A stretch of DNA of 64,000 bases from Formicarius rufipectus. Its lineage: Eukaryota; Chordata; Aves; Passeriformes; Formicariidae. Below the pieces are notes generated by a model. That model was not told the origin of the DNA. It made no database searches and was given only the letters and a program-made list of their open reading frames with translations. A program made the translations under genes and the position numbers. Below are positions 14,469-25,859 of the stretch, in pieces. Where the stretch lies: the NCBI GenBank assembly GCA_013399695.1, contig VXAU01006138.1, positions 602,995 to 666,994 of the forward strand, given 5' to 3'. The first letter of the stretch is position 1. Each line of letters begins with the position of its first letter.

Positions 14469-14640
14469 GTCTCTTCTCCCAAGTGAGCATCAGATAGGAC
14501 AAGAGGGAATGGCCTCAAGTTGCACAGGGAAGGCTTAGGTTGGATATTGGGAAAACTTTCTTCACCAAAAGGATCGCCAAGCACTGGAAGAGGCAGAGAA
14601 ATAATGGAGTCACCATTCCTGGAGGCTATGATTCTATAAG
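14469..14640 (+). mobile_element. CR1 LINE 3'-end fragment with internal deletion
   Basis: The sequence follows the familiar avian CR1 3' region: 'cagataggacaagaggg', 'aatggcctcaagttgcac', 'ggcttaggttggatattggg', 'tttcttcaccaaaagg', 'caagcactggaag' and 'gagtcaccattcctggagg'. It then jumps to the terminal 'tatgattctata'. About 100 bp normally found between 'cctggagg' and the terminal block are missing. CR1 is a non-LTR retrotransposon whose copies are usually 5'-truncated, as here. No reverse transcriptase or endonuclease coding sequence remains. The overlapping open frame (14540-14764) is accidental. Confidence 0.9.
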
Positions 14641-16830
14641 AGAAGAAGTATTTCTAAATAATGATGCACTTTATCCAACAAGAAATCTGCAAACTATTCA
14701 TAATTTTTTGTATTTAAGTCATTCCTTACCCTCTGACAGTGATTCTCTCACTTCCTCAGAGTGACACAGTATCAGATAACTAGTCCAGACCCAATGTTTT
14801 AAATTGAAAATCTCTAAATTGTGAATCAGAACTAGAAAATACAAAGCCTGTTTCAAACACGGTGGGCTCATCTCCTTTGGACCTGAGTGCTGCCTGCCCT
14901 CCTGCCATCCACCCTGCTCGCAAGGCTTTCTGTCAGAAGCACATCCTCAATACCTCACTCTGCAGGAAACAAAAACTGTGTTTTCTTTAGCAGGGCAGGA
15001 CACCAGAGTTTACCATCCTGCCCTGAGGACAGACTACTCCTTCTGGCAACCTCTGTCAGCAAGTACCAACAGAACAAAGTCATAGGAAATGCTTTGCTTT
15101 TTGTTTTCTAATTCCATGGGGTATGTCAAGGACAAGTTTTCCTGCTCTTGCCTTTTTATAGCTGATAACTTATGTGGTCACAAATTCGACAAAAGACAAG
15201 GAAATGCAAAGCCGTTTTCCAAATGACAGCAAACATGAATCAAACAAAAAATAGAAAGCAAACAAACAAAAATAAACAAAACCTTTTTTTTTAAAAAAGG
15301 GGGAGAAAAAATAATAAAATGGAAAGGAACTCGATGCCTTGTAATAACAGAAGGCTGAGGACACTCAAAGTTCACAAGCCTTTCGCTCTCCATTTTCCGC
15401 TTCAATTAAGGGTCAAATACTAGACACCGCAGAAAATCAGTCAGTTCAGAGAACAACTACCACAAGTTACAGCTGAAACAAGGAAGAACAGTATTAAAGA
15501 TTGTTTAATAATAATAATTAAGTAAGGAAACAGTTGCATTTGATTCTAAAACCAAAAAAGCTGAATCAAATCTTGTCTTCATTTATTCTGAATTTCTAAG
15601 TCTGATTTCTTACAATCTCAGACAGAAAATGTTTCCAAAGCACTTGGTACAAAATTACTGCAGCCACTTAGAGAGGTTGATCATTCAAAAAAACCATCAT
15701 CTTCATGATATTTTAGGACAAAAGAGAGGTGGTCTATCATGAGGAATCTATAAAAAAAAAGACCAATTGCAAATTAAAGAAAACAAAGCAGTCTTCTCTT
15801 TTCCATGTGATAATAATGCACTATAGTATCTTATTCCGCTCAGCCTTAGTACAGGGAATTGCATTTTGACCAAGGACCAGGTGAAACTTCCTGAAAGTCC
15901 TACAGGATAAGTTTGTTAATTTAGTCAATCATCAAGAAGACAGGTACATGTAAAATCGATTTGATAAATACGGGATACGTTTTTTTGCTTTTTGTTTTTC
16001 TACTGCTCCAAAACACCATTACCTGTTCCTTACTTCAATCTGTATTCATTTCCACTATATTCACAAGAGGTTTTGAGTAATAGTAATTAATTCTGCGAGA
16101 ATATCCTTGTGTTGCAGCAAAGACTCGTGTGCATCCAAACTCATCAGTCACAGAAAATAATTGCTACGGAACGCTTCATCACCATGTGTTCCATACTAGT
16201 TTAGATTCCTCTGGCTAAATTACTTTAAAACAAGAACGAAAAATCCTTTGGGCAGGAAAGAAGGTGTTCTACCACTTCCACAGAGCACTTGTAACCGTGT
16301 AGGTGCCGTAGAAAGAAAGTGACAAATGTATTTCCCTTACTTTAAGCCCACTTGGGAAATTATACACCAGAAAGAATGGGAAATCCTGTTCCTGAAATGC
16401 AGATGTCAGAGAGGAGGAATACAGCTGCTATAAACACAGGACACTGAACAACATTTTCGGACAAAAGGAAAGATCGGAGCAATCAAGTAAAATATACATG
16501 AGGATTAATTGATAAGAAGAATTCATTAATAAAGCTGGAATTAGCAACTGACGCACCAGATCCTGAGGAAAGAGAGAGATCAGTGATACAAATACTGAGT
16601 GCAAAGTATTTGTCTGACCCTTAAGAAGAAAAACAAATTACTTTTTTACAGGATATGCAACAAAATATCCAAAAAATACAGTTCTTTCACTTTGAATTTG
16701 CCAGATAATTATGAAGTCAATTAATAAATGAGGACTTTGGATCTCTCTGCAATTAAATATTAATTTTGGTCCATATTATGCCTGATAACACCGGAATTTC
16801 ACATGAGATAAAAGTACTCATTAAAAAAAA
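14641..16830. other. Non-coding unique DNA, no gene seen
   Basis: AT-rich unique sequence. It contains an (AAAC)-type tract at 15240-15282 followed by a short T-run and A-run (15283-15298), and several short A-runs. Open frames are below 80 codons and not protein-like. Confidence 0.6.
15240..15298. repeat. A-rich (CAAA)n tract with adjoining T/A runs
   Basis: CAAA and AAAT units are followed by nine T residues and six A residues, which could form a small hairpin. Ordinary low-complexity DNA. Confidence 0.7.
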
Positions 16831-17116
16831 GCCTCAGTTTATGTGAGAGTTCTGTAGAAAGAGATCATTAAAATTACAGCCAAGTACATATTCAAGCTGT
16901 ACAAGTGCTATTTTACAGCCCAGTGAAAAACACTGTGTTGCAGTCCAGGCTGTCTTGCCTGAAGAAGCAGGTTGATTAGGCAACACCGTCCTCCAGTTCG
17001 GGGTCATGGGTTTGAGCAGCCTGTACCAGGCTGCTGGTGACCAAATGTTGTTCCCAACTGACAGTCCAACACTGAGCTACTTGGAAAGGAAAAAAAAAAA
17101 AAAAAATGCCTCAGTT
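16831..17116 (+). mobile_element. Candidate poly(A)-tailed insertion with flanking repeats
   Basis: A 9-bp direct repeat 'gcctcagtt' occurs at 16831-16839 and again at 17108-17116. The second copy directly follows a 17-base poly(A) run (17090-17106). This is the geometry expected of a retroposed sequence with a target-site duplication. The roughly 250 bp between them contain a perfect 9+9 bp inverted repeat (17015-17035, 'agcagcctg' / 'caggctgct'). They also hold a stretch loosely like a tRNA B box ('gggtttgagc'). No source RNA or SINE family is recognised. A third copy of the short repeat at 17120-17128 weakens the target-duplication reading. The call is an inference. Confidence 0.3.
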
Positions 17117-20100
17117 GAAAGCCTCAGTTTTCTTCTTAATGGCCAGGTGTTCCCCTGACACAAAATCCCAACCCATCGTTACATTTAGTTTGCTAACTGG
17201 AATCCTTATGGATAGTCTAAAAGAAACACAATGGGTGGAAATGACCATGGAAAGTTAATGACTCTTTCAGCCCTACAGATGGTCACTCTAACTCCAGGAA
17301 ATTGTCTAAAACTCTCTTATTCAATTAGACCCAAACCCCTAGAAAATCTCTGAAGAACAGTAAGTATGACAGGAGTTTGCCACAGGGAAAAGGACAAAGG
17401 CTTTCGATACCTACCCTCGCAGGATAAGGTGTTTATCACACCACAGAGCAGGGATTTAAGAGTCACCACAGGACTGTCATGAAGTAACATTTAAATTTTG
17501 TATTCACCTCTTATACCTTATATTCACCTTTCACCACCAACAAAATCTTGTCTTACTGGAAATTGCTCAGAGAAGTGCAGTCAAAATCGTAATTAATCTG
17601 CTTTGATAGGAGAGGTCTCAGTAATTAGATTTACACAGTTTGATTTGGTAAATTCCTAATTATTGACATATTTGTATCAATTCCATATAGTTTAAAACAA
17701 TCAGTGTTGCAACCACATCTCCAAGAGCAAAATCACTGGGGATAAATAATTTAATATACTGAACACAGATGAATAACATTCACGTGGCAACTACTAATAT
17801 GACAATAGGATCTTTGAAACAACACTAGTATCTCCCTCAGAAACAGGACATAGCAAATTTCAACTTTTCAAAACCATGTTCATGATTAACAGCCCAAACT
17901 CAGTTTCAAGGGAGACCCAAAAGGCCAGAATCACATTTACAGAGATTTTGCAACACTGAATACTTAGCTGCCATTGATTTTTGTGGGTTAAAACACACCA
18001 GCGCAATGGTTATAACTATTTGGATAGCTGAAATTATCAAGAGAGCCCTAAATCCTATGATACTCAATGAGATCTAAGCCCCTAACCTGGTTAGACAATT
18101 CTGGAAATGCTGGTAAAAGCCCAAGAGCAATTTCTGAAATATTTCATAATATGGTTACAGACTTGGATAGACAGGAAATACGTGGGGAGACCTGCCATTC
18201 TGAGACCATTTCTGCCATCTTCTGTTCTGTGAGACCAAGATACACTGAAAGGGGTAATGAATTTTATTGCTGTCAGGTTAACCTCTTAAAAATAGGGAAC
18301 AGAGACTTGGTGAACTTGAAAGAAAAAAGATCTAGTTAATCAGACATGGTAGAATTATTTCTACATGAAAGAGAAAAGTTGAAGAAAAATCAGGTTTTGT
18401 TCATCTCTTCTTCAGGAGAAAGGATTTAATCCACTTTTCTTGGTGAATTCCTCCGAGGTGTGTTTTTCTCTTTGTTGCTAAAGTTGCTTTTCTGAGAAGG
18501 ACAGATTCAGACTTAATACTCTGGACATCCCTTTTATTTTCCATAGTGTCATTGTTTTTGTTCTGCACTTTAAGATGCCTGACCTGAAAGTAGCAATTTA
18601 TCATCCTGCCCAGTCAAGAAAAAAGAGAGACTGTACAATGGAAAATGTTGCTGAGGGTCTGCTGCTGTTGCCAAGCTCTATCTAAAACCATTTCTTGATC
18701 AAGGTCCAGCCCATTTTATTTTTATCTCTTTCATAACACAAGAGAAACAACTTGGCAGAGGTCTGCAAACTATCGGTGGAAAGACAGAACAGCTACTGGG
18801 TACCAGAGTATCTGGCAAGGCATGCAAGTGTTCCCAGACATAACTACCATGAGCATATAAATAAAAATGTAACTTCCATATAGCTCTGCCACAGCTTGAG
18901 TGCTTTTTAAATCCACGCCTGAAGCTGCATCCATTTGTGCCTGGTTCGGCCGTGAACAGCTGAGAACCAAAGAATAATATTCTTATTTGCTGATCGAATA
19001 GAGAGCTTCAAGTCCCTCCATTTGCAGGTCACGATCAGCTTCACAGCCAGAAGGTGAGGGAGGAAGTTCTGAGCCATAGAAACTCAATAAATAGCAAAAT
19101 GTATCATCTTCTCTAAAGAGCTCATATCCCAAAAGCAAAATTAAGAGCATTTCCCTTCTGGTTCACAAGGCCCAGACTTTTCCAGAGATGGAATAAGAAA
19201 AATGTCAGATGGCAATGTATGTTCAGGACTGACCTGTTAGACATGACTTAGACCGTCACACCTTGAGGGTTTTCAGACATTAGCCAAAAAATGTTCCAGG
19301 AATTTTCCTTCCCAAATACAGGTTTGCTGCCCAGACCTTTGGTTGACTTTTCTACAGTATTGGGAGCTACTTCCCATAAATATCAGAACTGTGATCTGGA
19401 ACCCTCTAAACATCCTTCTGTGTCCATTTTGTTTATTATGAACAAAAACCACTGACAAATCAAATTTGCATTTAATTCCATCGGCAGTCAGTATTTTGTG
19501 GGAATGAATATCTGACCTCTGTGTCAGTATGTCTAAAATACAGCATGAAAACCAGTCATAAATGAACCCTTTCAATGAAAACCAAACAAGCAGTTGCCCA
19601 CATTAAACAGACAATGCCCAAATATAGAAAATTGATTATAGGTTACAAATAGGGCAGATAGTCAAGTACACTCGGGTTTTTACCCAAGACAAAGAGATCA
19701 CAGTCAGAGAAGGAAGTATTTAATTTCTGTGGACTCAATCTATTAATTAAGGTAAACATAATTATGTAAGTTCCAAGCAATTCATGTATTTTTGGCCTAG
19801 AAATGAGCAATTAAATTTTTTTGTGACTTATCTCAGTAGGAAACTCCCGGGGGCCAAGGGCTACCTCCGAAATACAGTCTAATGTGAGTCCCTGAGACTG
19901 CACTAGAGGTATTTTTCTGCTTGCAAAGAGCATTTTACAATTATTACCTGATTCCAACCAAAAAGGAATAGAAAGAACTCAGGCCTCTAAGATTACTTCT
20001 AACTTTGTTTTTAGTCCCAACAGCCTGCAGATTACTATATTCTCCGTCACAACCTAATAACCACTCACACACAAACTCACAAAACATATGTGCACTCTGT

Positions 20101-21364
20101 CAGCTTCAAAATAAGGAGAAAACTGAGCAGCACTTTTTCCTCTCAGTCCTCATCAAGGTCCTGGTGTTATCCTGACTGAAGGAAATGCTTTATTTAGAGC
20201 CTGACATCACATCTAGGGCCAAGGGGCTGAGACAGAAGGTTCAAGGCCAGTTTAATCTACACTAACTAAATTAAGGGGGTTCAGTTAACTGCACTGGCTG
20301 AGAAGACCAGGCTTTCCATGGCAGCAGCTCACATTTGTAACTCTGCAGTGCATATTAACCAAATAGTTTCCAGAGGCATGAATTTCATGGAGCTTTCCAA
20401 GGATTCTGGGGGTGGAAATACATGTTCCATTTGAGAGCATGTTCTCTCTGTGTCACAGAGCCTGTGGCAACTCATACTTTTAATGCACCTACGTCTAGAT
20501 CAAAGCATTCTTGTCCAGCAAGTATGACCGCTGACATCAATGAAGTTACTCCAAGAGAAGAGGTGTCTGAACATTTTCCACAGGTATTGGAACAGAGAAG
20601 ACTATGATCTCATACAAAAATAGCACTAAGGAAAATCTAAGCCACCATGCAGCAAAGCAGGACACTGAGCTCAGCAAAAATCCTCCCTCCAAGCAAGGCA
20701 ACTCCTCTTTGAGTATTACCTACAAGGTCAGGTGCAGAGAGTTGCAAGGCGCTTCTACAATAGACAGAATTTTGCCAGCCCTTCCCGGAAAGCACAGTAG
20801 CGCACCTGGAAGATTCGTGTATCAGACATCCTCTGTTTGCACTACCTGTGATCTCGAGAGCTTTGCTTCCTGTATCACAGGATTTGTACAAAACCCAGCT
20901 GTTGCAAGCAGAATGAAACATACATGTTAAACCTATTCTCTGCGTTAAAGCCGCTCTCCAAAAAGGTTCTGGCAGCCCAGAAGAAAATGAAATGGCAGGA
21001 ATTTGCCTACTGTATATTTTATTAAACTTTAGGGCTTTGAATAAATGTGTGATGTGTCATAAGGCTCACCGATGTCCACAGGCAGGATAACATTCCCCTG
21101 TTAATTCTGTCCTTGTTCGATGCAGTTGTAAGAGCCTGATGATAACATAACCCAGATTTACCAAATGTATTAAGTCTTCGTCCAGAATGCTTGTCAGGGA
21201 TCAGAGCATGATACCTGTTAACTATTATTATTATGAATTACCCAAAGGTGCCATACAAATAAAAAGATTTAGGATAAAATCCTGGTTCTCTTAAAGTGTG
21301 GGATTGTTTCCACTGGTTTTGACAGAGCAAAGATTTCACTTCTGATGCCTGCCATGAAGAGGGG
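17117..21364. other. Non-coding unique DNA; one 108-codon open frame
   Basis: Unique sequence without recognisable repeats. The only notable item is an ATG-started frame at 20604-20930 (+) with a fairly protein-like, Ser/Lys/Thr-rich translation. It has no known relative, and a 94-codon frame runs across it on the other strand. It is discussed under findings and not called as a gene. Confidence 0.55.
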
Positions 21365-21399
21365 AAAAAAAAAAAAAAAAGAAGAAGAAAAAAAAAAAA
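21365..21399. repeat. A-rich / (GAA)n homopurine tract
   Basis: Two A-runs flank 'gaagaagaa'. Low-complexity, about 35 bp. Confidence 0.85.
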
Positions 21400-21571
21400 T
21401 CAGAATAAACAATAGACAGCACAATGCTGAGAGGTTGAGAAGAGAGGATAGTAAATCCAGAGGCAGAACTACATGGTTATGCAAGCTTATTATGAAACAT
21501 CACCATGCTTTTTCAAAGCAAAGAAAATAACGACCCAAAATAGAAGGAGTGGAATAAAGTGTCAGTGGCTA

Positions 21572-21625
21572 CATTATCCCATTTCATAAAAGGGAACACA
21601 AAGATTCACAGAGGTTTGCATCAAC
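21572..21625 (-). mobile_element. MIR-like ancient SINE relic
   Basis: Read on the + strand, 'atcccatttcataaaagggaa' then 'caaagattcacagaggttt' matches the order and spacing of the reverse complement of the MIR 3' region. That region normally reads like 'ccattttacagatgaggaaactgaggcacagagaggtt'. MIR is an inactive amniote-wide SINE. The copy is short and heavily diverged, so it was recognised only by pattern. Confidence 0.45.
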
Positions 21626-24600
21626 TCTCTCATTTATGAAAACCAGATTACTTTGCAGCTGAAGAAGGAACTCAAGAAGGAAAGTTAGAAGCTGAATTCC
21701 TGAGAAGGAATTTAAGGAAGGTTAGGACCATGAGAGGGTGAAGATTTTGAACTGTTGAGTTGTGGGTCCCAGCCCCGCATTCAGAATAGCAGATTTTGAA
21801 ATATCTACCTGCCCTGGTTGCGTCCTTATGTAAGATGGAGAAAACAGGCATCTGCATATCAGTGACAATGTTAGAGAAGAGGGAAGACATAGACAGACTT
21901 GGTGGGTATCTCCAAACTCCAACACTGAATTGTTCCTCAAGGTCTGAGTTTCCCTATTGTGGTTGCGCCAAGATTTATTAAAGCCCAGCATGTGTTCACT
22001 TATTTCTATCCAAAATTAACTGAAAAGACACTTTGCATCTGCTCTCAGGGAAAAAGAAAAAAAAAAAAGTTTGCTTATTTGGCAAACTTTGTTTAAAAAT
22101 CTGTTTCTTCCAAAGTTTGTCTCTTTAGTTCTTTTTGTTTGTTTGATTGGGCTTGGGGGGGGGCCTTTTTTTATTTTGTCCAAGGGTGTGCAGCTTTCTC
22201 CCCCTCCTGTACCTCTTTTCCTCCATCTGTTGACCTCACTACAGCACATAGTTTCCCACTTTGCCAAAAATGTATAAAACGTGGGGCGTCTGCTCCAATT
22301 TCTTTGTAACTTGTAACTGTATCATGAAACCAACATTTGCTGTGTTATAAAGTCCCTGGAACTGTAATGAAGCACTTCTGCTGCGTTTGCTCCTGCGCAG
22401 TTCCGAGTGTGAAGCAATACTTCCACATGGAAATGAGAGGAGCTGGTCTTTATTAGAAACACGCTGTGTGAAAAGCCAGAAACCTCAGCACTGGGTTTCT
22501 TTCTACTCCCTGCATATAAGATGTTTTCCTATGCAAAATGCTTTCCTTGTCTTGCATTTCCACCAAAGCTCCTTTCCCTCCCTCTGCTCTTCCTGACTTC
22601 TGCTAGCCTGTGGACAATCATGCTCCAAATCCTTGAAAATTCAGTTTTCCAGCCATGGATATGAGCCACACAAGAATATGACAATGATTTACCTTTGCAA
22701 TGGAATGAGGACAGTGATGTTTCCTCTTTTGCTCTGTGATCCCTTCCCGTGGCAACATAATTTCTTAGCCACATCTTTTGTTCCAGTGCATTCAGTAGGT
22801 GTCATGACTGTCCTGCAATAGAGCTGAATCATTTCAAAGCATTCCCTTTCATTACCATGTACTGACGGAACATTTTAACCCACACGATTAAAGAAAACTC
22901 CCAAATCCCAATACTTGGGTTTGACCATAATGTTACCTTTCAGAATTGGCAGGTGGATTTTCCCAGTGATCCCTCCAATTCCAACATGAATTCAGAAGTA
23001 TGTTCTCTGAAGAACTCATACCCTGAAAGAACAAAAGTGAGCATAAACTCTTGCAGACACACTAGACAGACACTGACTGATCCCCAGCAATCCTGAGATG
23101 CAGGGTTCTGAGAGACAATACCCATGTAGCTTGAAAAAAGGAGAGTCATACCTGTGGCAAAGCCAGGAAAATGATAAAACCCTACCTCTGAATCCATTGT
23201 TCTTAAATAGAAAACCTCATTTCTTAAGGTACAAAGTAGCTCTGCTCTGAAGTAGCCATTGTTATAAAGTACAGTCTCATCAACACAGAGACCCAAGATG
23301 CAGCAAAAGCACCTGGGAACCAACGGAATCCCATTTGCCCTCAAACTCGCATGGAACAGGTCTGTGTTAGGGCTCGTGGAAAGGTGCATTCTGCAGATTT
23401 GCTCCTCCACTGTGTTCAGAGAATTTTAAATATCATACAAAGTGTGAGCTCAGGCAGTGTGGTTTCCTAGTCTTGCGGAAAGGTGGCTTGGAGGTAACCC
23501 CAAACCATGGTCCCTTCCCAGCTCCAGGCACTCTGAGGGCAATCCGTCCGATGCCCCTCTTTATGAGCAGGGACTAAAGCAGTAACCACAGAAGACAAAA
23601 AAGACACCATCATGCCAGAAGATTTTTTTTCTGGACTCTGCAAAGGTTCTAATAGCCATCTTTGCCACTCAAAGATGTACGGGATTGCATACACCAAAAA
23701 GACCTCAAAATTACTGAGAAAACAGTAAATTAATTCCCTTTTTTTCATTTAGTCATGAGTGTTGGTAACAAGGTATCTCCGGTATCAATCTCATCCTCCC
23801 AAGGAACAGAGATTTCTTAGGAAAAATGGATAAATATTGCTTTTTCACTGACATGCAGAAACTGATTATTTTCTAAAATAAAAATGTTATGTTTTAAAAT
23901 TATTATAAAAAGTATATATTATTAAACCACATGAACTTCCCTCTGAAGTCCTCACACACAAAAAAGAGAAAAACACAATAGGCTGATTTCTAACAAAGAA
24001 TTGTGCGTTTTCCCATTTTAAACTGTTTATAAAAACTAAACCTCAGTCAAACTATACTGAGAGGGAGAAATAAGGGCTTTTAATTCATCCATTCCTCTTC
24101 GAGTGTGCCTTTCACCATCTAAGAAAATCCCAAACAATAACAACATACTAAAAAGCCTAAACTTTTGGCTAAGTTTCCAGCTGCTAATTTTGTCTGTCAT
24201 GAGCTGCTATTGTCAGTCTGAGGGAGGGATTGTTTCCAACTTAAAAAAAAAAAAAAAGAAAANAAAAAAAGTATCAGGTAAGGAGGGGAAAAAAAAAAAA
24301 GAAAGGGAAAAAAAAAGTAGAAGATGCAAAATATACTCAAAGTAACATCTGTGTTTTCTGATTTTATTAAAGCATTTTGTCTTTGTTATACAGAAATAAC
24401 AAAGCACTGAGCCCTTCCCATCAGTATTCATGACGTCTGCCTTTTCATACAAAACACTCTGAAAGAAAATTCCCCCTGGAAAAAAAAAAATACTTTCCTT
24501 GTAAAAAAACAGATTGTGAGACAGATGATTGCATTGTTTAATCAAATTTCCATCTGAAAACTCTTTTCCTAGTTTTAGGTTTAGCTCACCCAGTAAGGCA

Positions 24601-25633
24601 CAGGCACTAGGAAGCACGTGGAAGTACAAAGTAGCAGTTCCTCCATTTTATTATCTCCCTTGAGCTTTGCAATTGGCAATGAAGAAAGGGGAGAAACAAA
24701 AGTAGTGGACATAAATTAAGCCCTGCTTTTTAAAGTCCAAACTGAATTTTCTTTATTTTTCTACAGCTGTCAGATAAGAAGGGTAAACCCACTAATGCAT
24801 GTTTAATATATAAAAACTCATAATGTTCAGTAGTACGACCTCCATTGGAGACATTAGTTCAGGCCATTGAACTTGGAGCAAGCCAAGTGTGGAAATGTGG
24901 AATTGGGCCAGTGACCCCCACCAGTGCCTGTCATATCTGCTGAAAGCAAACTTGTCAAATATAGAAGGGGCAGAAGGAGGACAAGAGTATCCTTAAACCA
25001 GGGAGCAGCAACAAAGCAAAGATGCCCATCATCTATTCACAGTTGTCTGTTGTTCAGTAAAGGCTCTGGCCGTCTCAGGAACAAAAAGTCTGGTTATAGC
25101 CTCAACCTTTCAACCCCGGCTGGTCTGGGGGCCTTTCATTTCACAGGCTCCCCAAAGCTGATGAGTGATCATAAAGCTATGATATGCTCCTTGCTGTTAT
25201 CATCTCTTCAAATGTACTCTGTACCAGGCAGAAGAGGGAGAGAGTATTCCCAGGACTGCTAGCCTGTCATTATAAAAGAGCCACTGTTCTTCCCCTTCAG
25301 CTACAAAAACAGTCTTTAAAAATAGTTGATTGGTTGTATTAATAGTAGTTCCTTGGGACTTTTTTTTTTTTCCCTAATAAATCAAGCCATTTTAAATATC
25401 TGCCTTACATCCTGACACTGGCTGTAATTGACTCATTGCGTGCTTTTCCTTGAGCTTTGGCTGTGGTCTGCTTTCTTTATGTCCCCTCTGTTTCATTTAT
25501 ACGGTTTTCTTTCTCAGCAACAAGATGCCACTGCAGGGAAAAATCCTCCACGAGCATTTGATCTTACAGACAGGGAATCAGCTAAACCCTTGTCATTGTC
25601 AACAGAAGATAGAGAGTTTACCCTGGCACTGCA
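21626..25633. other. Non-coding unique DNA, no gene seen
   Basis: Contains A-runs (22051-22069), a G-run near 22156-22163 and an A-rich tract with an ambiguous base at 24263. A 156-codon frame at 22940-23410 (-) overlaps plausible splice sites and is treated under findings. A strong acceptor ('ttctttatttttctacag', ending 24770) is followed by no usable exon. Otherwise nothing is recognised. Confidence 0.55.
24241..24316. repeat. A-rich purine tract with an unresolved base
   Basis: Long A-runs are broken by G, with an N at 24263. The N sits in a homopolymer and most likely marks a sequencing ambiguity, so run lengths here should not be trusted. Confidence 0.85.
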
Positions 25634-25693
25634 GTTGGACTCGATGATCCTGATGGGTTCCTTCCAACTCAACAGATTCTGTGATTCTATGAA
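25634..25693 (+). mobile_element. CR1 LINE 3' terminus (short fragment)
   Basis: Contains 'ttggactcgatgatcctga', 'tgggttccttccaactc' and the terminal 'gattctgtgattctatga'. This is the diagnostic last ~60 bp of avian CR1 elements. The rest of the element is absent, so this is an extreme 5' truncation or a decayed copy. It shares the substitutions 'cctgatgggt' and 'aactcaacag' with the copy ending at 34370, which suggests a common source. The DNA just downstream is also shared (next entry). Confidence 0.88.
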
Positions 25694-25859
25694 TATCACA
25701 TTGTAGCATCTTGTCTCTTCATTAGACAAGCCTTGGGCCCCACAATCTGACTCTGGCTTATCCATGGACTTCTCCCCTTTCCCAAACAGTCACAACATCA
25801 CATCCCTGTGCTTCTGCCAGGTTGTTCTTCAGCGTTCATTTCCCGTGTCCAATGTATTG
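25694..25859 (+). repeat. 166-bp flank shared with 34371-34536 (copy A)
   Basis: Immediately after the CR1 terminus, 166 bp align without gaps to 34371-34536, with about 15 mismatches (roughly 91% identity by hand alignment). Similarity stops abruptly after 'gtattg' in both copies. Typical CR1 elements end at the 'attctatga' tail, so this sequence is not normal CR1. It may be a 3' transduction, part of a composite repeat or a duplicated segment. Confidence 0.85.

Noticed and set aside
14540..14764. 74-codon open frame
   Set aside because: Lies largely in the CR1 3' untranslated region, which does not code for protein.
16990..17035. Possible tRNA-like sequence with a B-box-like 'gggtttgagc'
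   Set aside because: No A box at the right spacing and no acceptor-stem or anticodon-stem pairing. The local palindrome is not a tRNA arm arrangement.
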